From an uncultured Oscillospiraceae bacterium (lineage in GTDB: Bacteria > Bacillota > Clostridia > Oscillospirales > Oscillospiraceae), in NCBI GenBank assembly GCA_934668295.1, contig CAKUND010000015.1, positions 1 to 20,732 on the forward strand: DNA of 20,732 nt. Direction: 5' to 3'. The notes under the pieces are model-generated. The model had not been told where the DNA came from. It searched no databases and was given only the letters and a program-made list of their open reading frames with translations. The position numbers were made by a program, and so were the translations under genes. This document shows, piece after piece, positions 12,945 to 18,915 of this stretch. Position 1 is the first letter of the stretch. Each line of letters begins with the position of its first letter.

Positions 12945-13555
12945 AACGGGATCTCCTGCTGCGCGGGCGCGGACTCTGCCAGCTGCGCAGATGCTTCCTG
13001 CTTCTGCTCCAGCGGTTCGACCTGCGAGGGGTCGACGTGCAGGTCGACCTTTTCGATCTCCGGCAGCTCGGAAAGGGACTCGAGTCCGAACACGCGCAGG
13101 AAATCCGGTGTCGTCTCATAGACGATGGGCCGGCCCGGTACGTTCAGGCGGCCGCATTCACGGATGAGCTTTTTTGTCGCGAGGGCGCTGATGCAGTAGG
13201 CGCTGTCAACGCCGCGGATCTGCTCGACAAGCGCCTTGGTCGCGGGCTGATAGTACGCGATGACCGTCAGCGTTTCGAGCTGCGACGGCGAAAGCTTCGG
13301 CGGCTTGCGCGTTTCAAGCGTTTTGGTCACATATTCCGCCATTTCCGGCGATGAGCACATCTGATAGGCGTCTTCCAGCCGCACGATGCGGATGCCGCTG
13401 CGGTTAAAGCTGAGCTCGTCCATCAGAGCCTTGCAGGCTTCGTGAATCTCTGCTTCGTCGCGTTCGAGCGTCTGACTCAGGCGTCTGGCATCCACCGGCT
13501 CTCCGGCGGCAAACAAAACGGCCATCAGCGCCCGCTGTAAATCATTCTGCTCCAA
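12941..13555 (-). CDS. scpB: Segregation and condensation protein B
   Basis: This 204-residue protein starts at TTG 13555, chosen because AGGAGG (13567–13562) lies 6 nt upstream. It has two tandem winged-helix domains, with family-typical strings LEDAYQMCSSPEMAEYV and LSPSQLETLTVIAYYQPATK. The last 30 residues are a Glu/Gln/Ala-rich tail. ScpB dimers bind ScpA, and the complex joins SMC to form the bacterial condensin that organises and segregates chromosomes. It lies 14 nt downstream of scpA and overlaps the DUF2953 gene by 4 nt. The smc gene itself is not in the window. Confidence 0.95.
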   Translation of the reverse strand: MEQNDLQRALMAVLFAAGEPVDARRLSQTLERDEAEIHEACKALMDELSFNRSGIRIVRLEDAYQMCSSPEMAEYVTKTLETRKPPKLSPSQLETLTVIAYYQPATKALVEQIRGVDSAYCISALATKKLIRECGRLNVPGRPIVYETTPDFLRVFGLESLSELPEIEKVDLHVDPSQVEPLEQKQEASAQLAESAPAQQEIPL

Positions 13556-13569
13556 GATTAGCCTCCTGA

Positions 13570-14367
13570 TCAGGAAATGTCCGTCTGCACATCGGCATCC
13601 GGCGCTTTGAGGAAGGTGACAGCCATGTCGCCGCGTTCATCCTCTCCGACGGAAACGGAGCGGAGGCGGCACAGCTCCAGCACGGCAAGGAACGTTGCCA
13701 CGATCTCCGACCGGCTGCGGCTGCCTTTGAACAGGGCCAGAAAGTGCATGACGCCGTGGGCAAGCAGGCGGCTGATGACCTGCCTGGCCTTCTGCGTGAC
13801 CGGATACGGCTCTGTACCGACGATCCCGGCAAAGTTGGACGCGGGGGGCGGCAGACGGCGCTCCGTCCGGTCCTGCATGGCGGCAAGGGCGGCGGTCAGG
13901 TCGGACTTATCGTGCCGGTAGCGGTAGGTCCTGTCCGGCTGATACGGCTCCGGGCCCTTGGTGAACAGGCCGAGGCCGAGCTCATTGCGCACGGCCAGCT
14001 GCTTTGCGGCCTTCTGGATCTGCTGGTAGGCGTCCTGCCGCTGGCGCTTCTGGAGGGATTCGACGAGCTTGTCCATCTCGCTCTGCGCTTCCTCCTGCTC
14101 CGCTTTGGACAGGAGCATGCGCGTTTTGATATACATGAGATAGGAGGCCATGGCGATAAACTCGCTGGCGATCTCCATATCCATGCGCTTCATTTCGTCC
14201 AGATAGGCCAGATACTGCTCCAGAATGGCGGAGATCTGGATATCCTGTATTTCGATTTTATTCTTGCTCAGCAGCAGCAGGATCACGTCCAGCGGGCCGT
14301 CGAAATCCTCGAGCGTCTCGCCCTTTGCGTGCACGACGCTGCCGAGATGGTATCGCGGTTCATCCAT
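13570..14367 (-). CDS. scpA: Segregation and condensation protein A
   Basis: This 265-residue protein carries the kleisin N-terminal signature FDGPLDVILLLLSKNKIEIQ (about residues 22–42) and the family string EFIAMASYLMYIKTRMLLS. The C-terminal winged-helix part (about 205–260) contacts the SMC head. ScpA bridges the two heads of the SMC dimer and binds ScpB. ATG at 14367 is preceded by GGAG at about 10 nt. Residues 130–180 form a basic, probably flexible middle region. Its stop overlaps the ribosome binding site region of scpB, so the two are co-translated. Confidence 0.95.
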   Translation of the reverse strand: MDEPRYHLGSVVHAKGETLEDFDGPLDVILLLLSKNKIEIQDIQISAILEQYLAYLDEMKRMDMEIASEFIAMASYLMYIKTRMLLSKAEQEEAQSEMDKLVESLQKRQRQDAYQQIQKAAKQLAVRNELGLGLFTKGPEPYQPDRTYRYRHDKSDLTAALAAMQDRTERRLPPPASNFAGIVGTEPYPVTQKARQVISRLLAHGVMHFLALFKGSRSRSEIVATFLAVLELCRLRSVSVGEDERGDMAVTFLKAPDADVQTDIS

Positions 14368-14393
14368 GCAGAATTTTCTCCAATAGATAAGTT

Positions 14394-15083
14394 TCAGCGC
14401 AGCGCAAGCAGCAGCTGCACCGGCCAGGTGCCGATGGCTTCCAGCCCGTTCAGAAGTCCGTCGCGCAGGAATTCCAGCGGCGTATCCAATACGCCGGTCA
14501 GAAGCAGAAGCATCAGGAGCGCCATGCCGTACCGCTCATAGCGCATGAGCCGGAGATAGGCTTTGTCGGACAGGCAGGAAAAGAGCACCTTCGAGCCATC
14601 GAGCGGCGGGATGGGAAAGACGTTGAACACAGCAAGTCCCGCCGAAATGATCTCGACATAATAGAAAAAGAGCGTGAAAACATAGACGGCAGTCGAACCG
14701 GAAAAATAGTACCAGCAGGCAAATACGCCGTAAAGCAGCACAGCAAGATACGCCAGCAGAACGTTGGACAGCGGGCCTGCCGCGGCAGTCAGCGCCATAT
14801 CGCGCCTGGGATGCTTGAAATACCGCATATCGACCGGGACGGGCTTCGCCCAGCCGAAGCGGAACAGCGCCATCATAAGTAAACCGCCGATATCGACGTG
14901 CCGCAGCGGGTTGAGCGTCAGCCGTCCGGCGCGCTTTGCCGTCGGATCCCCGAGCCACCAGGCCACAAGCCCGTGACACGTCTCGTGAAACGTGATGCAC
15001 AGCAGCGACGCGGCGATGAGCACCGCCGTCTGCCACACGCCGTCAAACTGAAGCTGCTTCAGCCATGCCGTAAATCCATTCAA
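14394..15083 (-). CDS. Site-2-type M50 family intramembrane metalloprotease
   Basis: This 229-residue protein starts with TTG at 15083. The HExxH zinc site is H33-E-T-C-H37 in a predicted membrane helix, and the third ligand motif is NVFPIPPLDG (about 154–163, with D162). AAGPLSN (101–107) is also typical of the group. At least five hydrophobic segments are visible. Family members cut substrate proteins within the membrane. This subgroup (often called YwhC-like) is regularly found just upstream of scpA in clostridia and has no known substrate. It should not be called SpoIVFB: the genomic neighbourhood differs and no SpoIVFA is present. Its promoter is at 15119–15147. Confidence 0.9.
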   Translation of the reverse strand: MNGFTAWLKQLQFDGVWQTAVLIAASLLCITFHETCHGLVAWWLGDPTAKRAGRLTLNPLRHVDIGGLLMMALFRFGWAKPVPVDMRYFKHPRRDMALTAAAGPLSNVLLAYLAVLLYGVFACWYYFSGSTAVYVFTLFFYYVEIISAGLAVFNVFPIPPLDGSKVLFSCLSDKAYLRLMRYERYGMALLMLLLLTGVLDTPLEFLRDGLLNGLEAIGTWPVQLLLALR

Positions 15084-15118
15084 ATCAGAATCCCCGCCCG
15101 CAACCGTATATTTTATTT

Positions 15119-15147
15119 ATTTTAACACAATTTTTACCGCTTGACAA
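15119..15147 (-). promoter_or_regulatory. Promoter of the M50–scpAB–ytfJ–dacB–rluB operon
   Basis: On the minus strand TTGTCA (15147–15142), 17 nt, TAAAAT (15124–15119). The TTG start at 15083 lies 35 nt downstream of the -10 box, in a suitably AT-rich region. Confidence 0.65.
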
Positions 15148-15194
15148 GAAAGAACTGCCGCGGCGGGACAGGCAAAAAGCTTCCGGTGCGCAGA

Positions 15195-15223
15195 TTGACT
15201 TTCCTGCGCTTGTCTGATATTCT
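15195..15223 (+). promoter_or_regulatory. Promoter of the TetR-like regulator gene
   Basis: TTGACT (15195–15200), 17 nt, TATTCT (15218–15223). A perfect palindrome, GTCAGCTGAC (15236–15245), sits close to the expected start of transcription and could be an autoregulatory operator. Confidence 0.6.
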
Positions 15224-15299
15224 TAAATATGCAGCGTCAGCTGACAAGGGCACGCACGCTATTGATATGTATTTGTGCTGCGGCGCAGGAGGTCAAGCT

Positions 15300-15869
15300 A
15301 TGTCCGCTTACACCAAGCAAGCCATTAAAGCTTCGTTTCTGAAGCTGCTCAACGAGCGTCCGCTCAGTCAGGTCACGGTCAAGGCGATCGTGGAGGACTG
15401 CGGCATCAACCGCAATACATTTTATTATCACTTTACAGACATTCCCTCGCTTGCGACAGAGATCATCACCGAACGCGCCGATCAGATCATCCGGCAGTAC
15501 GCCAATCCGGACTCGCCGGAGGCGTGTCTGAACGCCGCCGTGCAGTTTATGACGGAAAACCGGCGCGCCGTGATGCACATGTACCGCTCGATCAGCCATG
15601 ACACGGTCGCGTTTTATCTCATGCAGATCTGCCGCCACACGGTCGAGGCCTATGCGGCAGCGGCCTACGGCGCTCTGCCGCTCAGCAAGGAGGACCGGGA
15701 GATCCTGATCCGCTTCTGGCAGTGCGAATGCTACGGACAGATCGTCGAATGGCTGTCCAACGATATGAAATATGACATTCAGTCGCAGTTCAGCAGGCTC
15801 TGTGCGCTCTATCGCGGCGGATTTGAAGCAATGACGCTGCAGCGCGCCGAAACAGGCATTCAGCAGTAA
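15300..15869 (+). CDS. TetR/AcrR-family transcriptional regulator
   Basis: ATG at 15300 is preferred because GGAGG (15288–15292) precedes it; the longer in-frame start near 15141 lies upstream of the promoter. The product is 189 residues. The N-terminal helix-turn-helix is clear: VTVKAIVEDCGINRNTFYYHF (split as about residues 25–34 and 35–45), with the TetR signature NRNTFYYHF. The C-terminal ligand and dimer domain resembles the Firmicutes type found in DhaS-like regulators. The ligand and targets are unknown. It is followed after 74 nt by degV, which has its own promoter-like region and palindromes, so degV could be a target. Confidence 0.85.
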   Translation: MSAYTKQAIKASFLKLLNERPLSQVTVKAIVEDCGINRNTFYYHFTDIPSLATEIITERADQIIRQYANPDSPEACLNAAVQFMTENRRAVMHMYRSISHDTVAFYLMQICRHTVEAYAAAAYGALPLSKEDREILIRFWQCECYGQIVEWLSNDMKYDIQSQFSRLCALYRGGFEAMTLQRAETGIQQ

Positions 15870-15893
15870 TTGTCCGTTTTTCCTCGCATCTGT

Positions 15894-15923
15894 TTCTGCT
15901 ATGATATTTGATGATATATCATA
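15894..15923 (+). promoter_or_regulatory. Promoter region with palindromes before degV
   Basis: TATGAT (15900–15905), with an extended TGC before it, is a good -10 box; the -35 is weak. Directly downstream are the palindrome ATGATATATCAT (15911–15922) and the wider repeat TATGATAT (15900–15907) with ATATCATA (15916–15923). Overlap with the -10 box suggests a repressor site. Confidence 0.45.
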
Positions 15924-15943
15924 CTTTCATGGAGGTTTTTGCT

Positions 15944-16849
15944 ATGGGTTCCGGTTTTGTTCTTTCCTGTGAGTCTACCATTGATCTCCCCTACTCCTAC
16001 TGTGAAACGCGCGGCATTCCCGTCCTGTTTTATTCCTATCAGGTGGACGGCGTCAGCTATGAGGACGACATGGGCCGCGACCCGGAAGCGCTGCCGCGGT
16101 TTTACGGCTTTCTGGACGCCGGAAAGCTGCCGAGCACGGCGCAGCTGAATGAATTTCAGTATGAGACGTTTTTTGACGCGCTTTTGCAGGAAGGCGACGT
16201 GCTGCATATTGCATTCGGCTCCGGCATGACGGCGTCTGTGCAGAACGCGCTGCTCGCGGCGGAGGCGCTGCGGGAAAAATATCCGGAGCGGAAGCTGACC
16301 GTGATCGATTCGCTCTGCTCGTCCTCCGGCTATGGTCTGCTGGTCGACGGTGCGGCCGATCTGCGTGACGCGGGGAAATCCATGGACGAGATCACGGATT
16401 GGGTCATGGAGAATCGGCAAAAGGTCCACCATCAGTTCTATTCCACGGAGCTGAAATTCTACCGCCGCAGCGGGCGCATGTCCGGCGCGGCCGCCGCCAT
16501 CGGCACGGTGCTCGGCATCTGCCCGATCATGCGGCTGGACGATAAGGGCCGCATCATTGCCTACGATAAGGTTCGCGGCAAGAAAAATGCGGTCGCCCGC
16601 ACAGTCGAGACGATGAAGCGTCACGCCGAAAACGGAGAAAAGTATTCCGGCAAGGCGTTTATCTGCCATTCGAACTGCCTTGCGGACGCCGAAGCGACGA
16701 AGGCCGCCGTAGAAGCCGCATTCCCGCATCTGAACGGCGAGGTACGCATCTGCGACATCGGCACGATCGTCGCGTCGCACTCCGGCCCCGGCACCGTCGC
16801 GGTATTCTTCTTTGGAGACGACCGCGCACCGGAGGGCTCTCCCGTTTGA
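15944..16849 (+). CDS. DegV-family fatty-acid-binding protein
   Basis: ATG at 15944 follows GGAGG (15931–15935); an upstream in-frame ATG at 15908 has no such site and overlaps the palindromic region. The product is 301 residues. It starts GSGFVLSCESTIDLP, matching the DegV N-terminus that contacts the fatty acid carboxylate, and contains VLHIAFGSGMTASVQNA and RSGRMSGAAAAIGTVLGICPI, both family hallmarks. DegV (FakB) proteins carry a fatty acid to the FakA kinase, feeding exogenous fatty acids into phospholipids. FakA is not in the window. A strong terminator follows. Confidence 0.9.
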   Translation: MGSGFVLSCESTIDLPYSYCETRGIPVLFYSYQVDGVSYEDDMGRDPEALPRFYGFLDAGKLPSTAQLNEFQYETFFDALLQEGDVLHIAFGSGMTASVQNALLAAEALREKYPERKLTVIDSLCSSSGYGLLVDGAADLRDAGKSMDEITDWVMENRQKVHHQFYSTELKFYRRSGRMSGAAAAIGTVLGICPIMRLDDKGRIIAYDKVRGKKNAVARTVETMKRHAENGEKYSGKAFICHSNCLADAEATKAAVEAAFPHLNGEVRICDIGTIVASHSGPGTVAVFFFGDDRAPEGSPV

Positions 16850-16862
16850 AGCATCCAAATAC

Positions 16863-16903
16863 GCTGCCCCGGCTTTCCTCACTGGAAAGCCGGGGCAGCT
16901 TTT
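16863..16903 (+). terminator. Strong terminator of degV, shared with convergent spoIVB
   Basis: GCTGCCCCGGCTTTCC (16863–16878), loop TCACT, GGAAAGCCGGGGCAGC (16884–16899), then TTTT. The 16-bp stem is perfect. The T-run favours the plus strand, but the stem lies immediately after the spoIVB stop and may act both ways. Confidence 0.9.
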
Positions 16904-17882
16904 ATCCCTCTGCGGCCTGCAGCATCCGGTCGATGAGAATGCCGTAGCCCTGCGCGGGGCTGTTGACCAGCACGTGCGTGACCGCGCCGACCAGCCTGCC
17001 GTTCTGCAGGATGGGGCTGCCGGACATGCCCTGCACGATGCCGCCCGTTTTGGCAAGCAGGGCTTCATCTGTCACGGTGATGAGCAGGTTCCGTCCGTTT
17101 TTCGCATCGGTGTCCACGCGGTCGATACGGATGGAAAAGCGCTGCACCTGATCGCCGTCGACGTTTGAAAGAATTTCCGCCGGGCCGGTCACGACCGACT
17201 CAGCCGGGGCCGTCTCGACCGGCTGCCCCTGTCTCGGATGGGTCATCGTGCCGAAGATCCCGCAGGACGTGTTTTTTTCGACTGTTCCCACCGTGTCCGT
17301 CACATCGAAAAGCCCATGCAGCTCGCCCGGCGTTCCGCGCATACCGGCACGGATCTCCGCGACGCTCGACCGGACGAGGTAGCCTGACTGCATCATCAGA
17401 AGCTGCGTTCCGTCCAGACTGCTGACGCCGTGACCGAGCGCGCCGTAGCTTCCGGTCTCAGGGTCATAATAGGTGACGGTTCCGATGCCCGCGATATGGT
17501 CGCGCACAAGCACACCGAGCCGGTAGCCGGACTGCATTTTTTCCGGCGTTACCAGAAACTCCGCTTCCCTGCCGCCGCGCTCCACACGCACGACGACAGG
17601 TTCGCCCTTCTGGATGCTCTCGAGCAGCGCCTGTGCGCTGTCTGTTTTCTTTCCGTCCGCCGCGATGATGATATCGCCCTTCCGGATCCCTGCCTGCTGC
17701 GCGGGCGCGCCGCTCTCCACCTCTGTGACCATCAGCCCCTCTGCATAGAGCTTGATGCCGACTGTATATCCGCCCGGAACCAGCGCGCGTCCGGCCGCGG
17801 CGGTCTGGCAGCTCAGCGCAAGCGCCAGAACCAGCGCGATCAGCACGGCCGGTATTTTTTTATAAGAAATGTTCCGCCTCAT
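16902..17882 (-). CDS. spoIVB: SpoIVB peptidase (family S55)
   Basis: This 326-residue protein has an N-terminal membrane or signal segment (about 10–30), a PDZ domain (about 40–112, with SGAPAQQAGIRKGDIIIAADG) and an S55 peptidase domain. The catalytic residues map clearly: H151 in GALGHGVSSLDG, D272, and S287 in GGIVQGMSGSPILQNG. In sporulation SpoIVB is secreted from the forespore into the space between the membranes, where it cuts SpoIVFA and so allows pro-sigma-K processing. It is shorter than the Bacillus protein (about 425 residues), mainly at the N-terminus. Unlike the usual layout it is not followed by spo0A; degV faces it convergently. The ATG at 17882 has GAGAGGATG upstream. Confidence 0.92.
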   Translation of the reverse strand: MRRNISYKKIPAVLIALVLALALSCQTAAAGRALVPGGYTVGIKLYAEGLMVTEVESGAPAQQAGIRKGDIIIAADGKKTDSAQALLESIQKGEPVVVRVERGGREAEFLVTPEKMQSGYRLGVLVRDHIAGIGTVTYYDPETGSYGALGHGVSSLDGTQLLMMQSGYLVRSSVAEIRAGMRGTPGELHGLFDVTDTVGTVEKNTSCGIFGTMTHPRQGQPVETAPAESVVTGPAEILSNVDGDQVQRFSIRIDRVDTDAKNGRNLLITVTDEALLAKTGGIVQGMSGSPILQNGRLVGAVTHVLVNSPAQGYGILIDRMLQAAEG

Positions 17883-18116
17883 GTTCTCATCCTCTCCGCA
17901 AAAGTCTCAGCGCCGTTATCTTGACCCGACGGGTCGGAAAGAAACCGCGCACAGCGCATGTAAAAGAAAGGCGGTTTTCCTTGTCATGAATTAGAAATTC
18001 ACCGCGCTTCGCAAAAACACGCGCGTTTGTCAGCAAAAATGTCCTGCTTTTCCGGAGAAATCCGAAGCCTTGATTTCCGCTTCGATTTAATTTCTGCAAA
18101 AAAGAAAAAATTAGTC
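17883..18116. other. Upstream region of spoIVB, no gene supported
   Basis: It contains the perfect palindrome GACCCG-A-CGGGTC (17923–17935), about 40 nt before the spoIVB start. An 87-codon minus-strand frame (18150–17887) lacks a ribosome binding site and runs over the tRNA-Gln promoter, so I do not call it. A sporulation-sigma promoter for spoIVB is expected here but I cannot place one with confidence. Confidence 0.4.
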
Positions 18117-18144
18117 TTGACTTTTCAGAATAAATCGCTATAAT
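18117..18144 (+). promoter_or_regulatory. Promoter of tRNA-Gln
   Basis: TTGACT (18117–18122), 16 nt, TATAAT (18139–18144), 29 nt before the first base of the tRNA. Confidence 0.85.
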
Positions 18145-18173
18145 AATCATGCGCTTTGGAAAGAAGCTCCGTT

Positions 18174-18247
18174 AGGGGATTTGTGTAACGGTAGCACACC
18201 GGACTCTGACTCCGTTTGCGGGGGTTCGAATCCCTCATCCCCTGCCA
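18174..18247 (+). tRNA. tRNA-Gln (anticodon CTG)
   Basis: This 74-nt tRNA has acceptor AGGGGAT paired with ATCCCCT, discriminator G and an encoded CCA. The D-stem is GTGT with GCAC. The anticodon loop is CTCTGAC with CTG at 18206–18208, reading CAG. The T-arm is GGGGG-TTCGAAT-CCCTC. The first anticodon-stem pair is a C–U mismatch (18199 with 18215), and the first acceptor pair is A–U. Confidence 0.93.
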
Positions 18248-18248
18248 A

Positions 18249-18292
18249 ACATCTGTGATTCATTAGAATCACAGGTGTTTTTCTTTCTTTTT
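18249..18292 (+). terminator. Terminator of tRNA-Gln
   Basis: ACATCTGTGATTC (18249–18261), loop ATTA, GAATCACAGGTGT (18266–18278), then TTTTCTTTCTTTTT. One G–U pair occurs in a 13-bp stem. It lies directly after the CCA end. Confidence 0.9.
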
Positions 18293-18526
18293 CGTCACTT
18301 TATGCCGTTTTTTATTTACTGTATTTTCTGTTTTAACGCAATATTTGTCACAGATTTCTGCACGCATGTGAAGCTGTTTCGTGCTTATAGCAAAACAGGA
18401 TTTTCATTTTATATTGACGGTTCGGTCCTTCACGTAGTGCAATTAGATTAGATTGGAAGTCAATAAGCTTGCCGTTATTGATTCGAGTACGGGAGTCACA
18501 CATTGCACATGAAGGGAGTCTGACGC
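18293..18526 (+). promoter_or_regulatory. Leader region of the small coiled-coil gene, with nested inverted repeats
   Basis: Three nested repeats are visible. CCTTCA (18427–18432) pairs with TGAAGG (18510–18515), which is part of the ribosome binding site GAAGGGAG. GTGCAAT (18437–18443) pairs with ATTGCAC (18502–18508). TCAATAA (18460–18466) pairs with TTATTGA (18475–18481). If transcribed as one leader, the site would be hidden. Promoter hexamers are uncertain: TATATT at 18410–18415, or TTGACG at 18414–18419 with TGCAAT at 18438–18443, which would start transcription inside the structure. Confidence 0.45.
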
Positions 18527-18793
18527 ATGCTGGACGAAAAATCCATTGATCTCAAGCTTGAAAATTTAAAAGAAGAAATCCTGCAGGCGTCTGCCCACAA
18601 TATGCGTGTGATTCTAGAAAGCTCTGTGGATAAAAAGCTGAATTTGATTCTGGAGGCGCTGCAGGCGCAGCAGGAGCAGATCAAAACGCTTGCCAGCAGC
18701 AACCGCGTGGATGCTCCGGAGGACGAGATCACCATGCTCCGCTCCGTCGTCAAAGAACACACCCGTGAGATCGAGGAACTGAAGCATGCCTGA
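18527..18793 (+). CDS. Small coiled-coil protein of unknown function
   Basis: This 88-residue protein starts at ATG 18527 with GAAGGGAG (18511–18518) 8 nt upstream. It is highly charged and almost entirely helical by pattern: SIDLKLENLKEEILQ, then KKLNLILEALQAQQEQIKTL, then after a short Pro-containing turn (DAPEDE) a final helix RSVVKEHTREIEELKHA. Heptad-like spacing of Leu, Ile and Val supports coiled coils and self-association. There are no Cys residues, signal peptide or membrane segments. It has its own leader and terminator, so it is monocistronic. I do not recognise the family; a structural or adaptor role is the most that can be suggested. Confidence 0.75.
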   Translation: MLDEKSIDLKLENLKEEILQASAHNMRVILESSVDKKLNLILEALQAQQEQIKTLASSNRVDAPEDEITMLRSVVKEHTREIEELKHA

Positions 18794-18796
18794 TCC

Positions 18797-18828
18797 AAGC
18801 GCCCAGCCGGCTTTGGCTGAGCGCTTTT
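18797..18828 (+). terminator. Terminator of the small coiled-coil gene
   Basis: AAGCGC (18797–18802), C, CAGCC (18804–18808), loop GGCTTT, GGCTG (18815–18819), A, GCGCTT (18821–18826) and TT. The stem has one C–A mismatch. It lies 4 nt past the stop codon and is followed by AT-rich sequence. Confidence 0.8.
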
Positions 18829-18854
18829 CATATATTTTCATATATTTTTTATTC

Positions 18855-18883
18855 TTGATAAATCCGATAAAACCGTGTATCGT
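18855..18883 (+). promoter_or_regulatory. Putative promoter of nadE
   Basis: TTGATA (18855–18860), 17 nt, TATCGT (18878–18883), with TATAAA next to it (18883–18888). The spacer holds two tandem copies of GATAAA(T/A)CC (18857–18874). Confidence 0.5.
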
Positions 18884-18915
18884 ATAAATAATAACGAGGT
18901 CAGGAGAGCGTTTTT

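Noticed and set aside
11166..13121. 651-codon plus-strand open frame opposite dacB–ytfJ–DUF2953
   Set aside because: It spans several well-supported minus-strand genes and their junctions, and has Arg-rich unnatural composition.
14394..15083. M50 protease as SpoIVFB, the partner of SpoIVB
   Set aside because: Both occur in the window, but the M50 gene is in the scpAB operon with no SpoIVFA next to it. The scpA-linked subgroup is distinct, so the link to pro-sigma-K processing is not supported.
15141..15146. Plus-strand TTGACA as a promoter for the TetR-like gene
   Set aside because: No -10 box at proper spacing; the hexamer overlaps the -35 box of the minus-strand operon. The TTGACT–TATTCT pair is better.
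15899..17068. 389-codon minus-strand frame opposite degV
   Set aside because: It crosses the strong degV terminator and the end of spoIVB in another frame; composition is unnatural.
17887..18150. 87-codon minus-strand frame between spoIVB and tRNA-Gln
   Set aside because: No ribosome binding site, it starts inside the tRNA-Gln promoter region, and the product has mixed basic composition without domains. I cannot exclude it fully.
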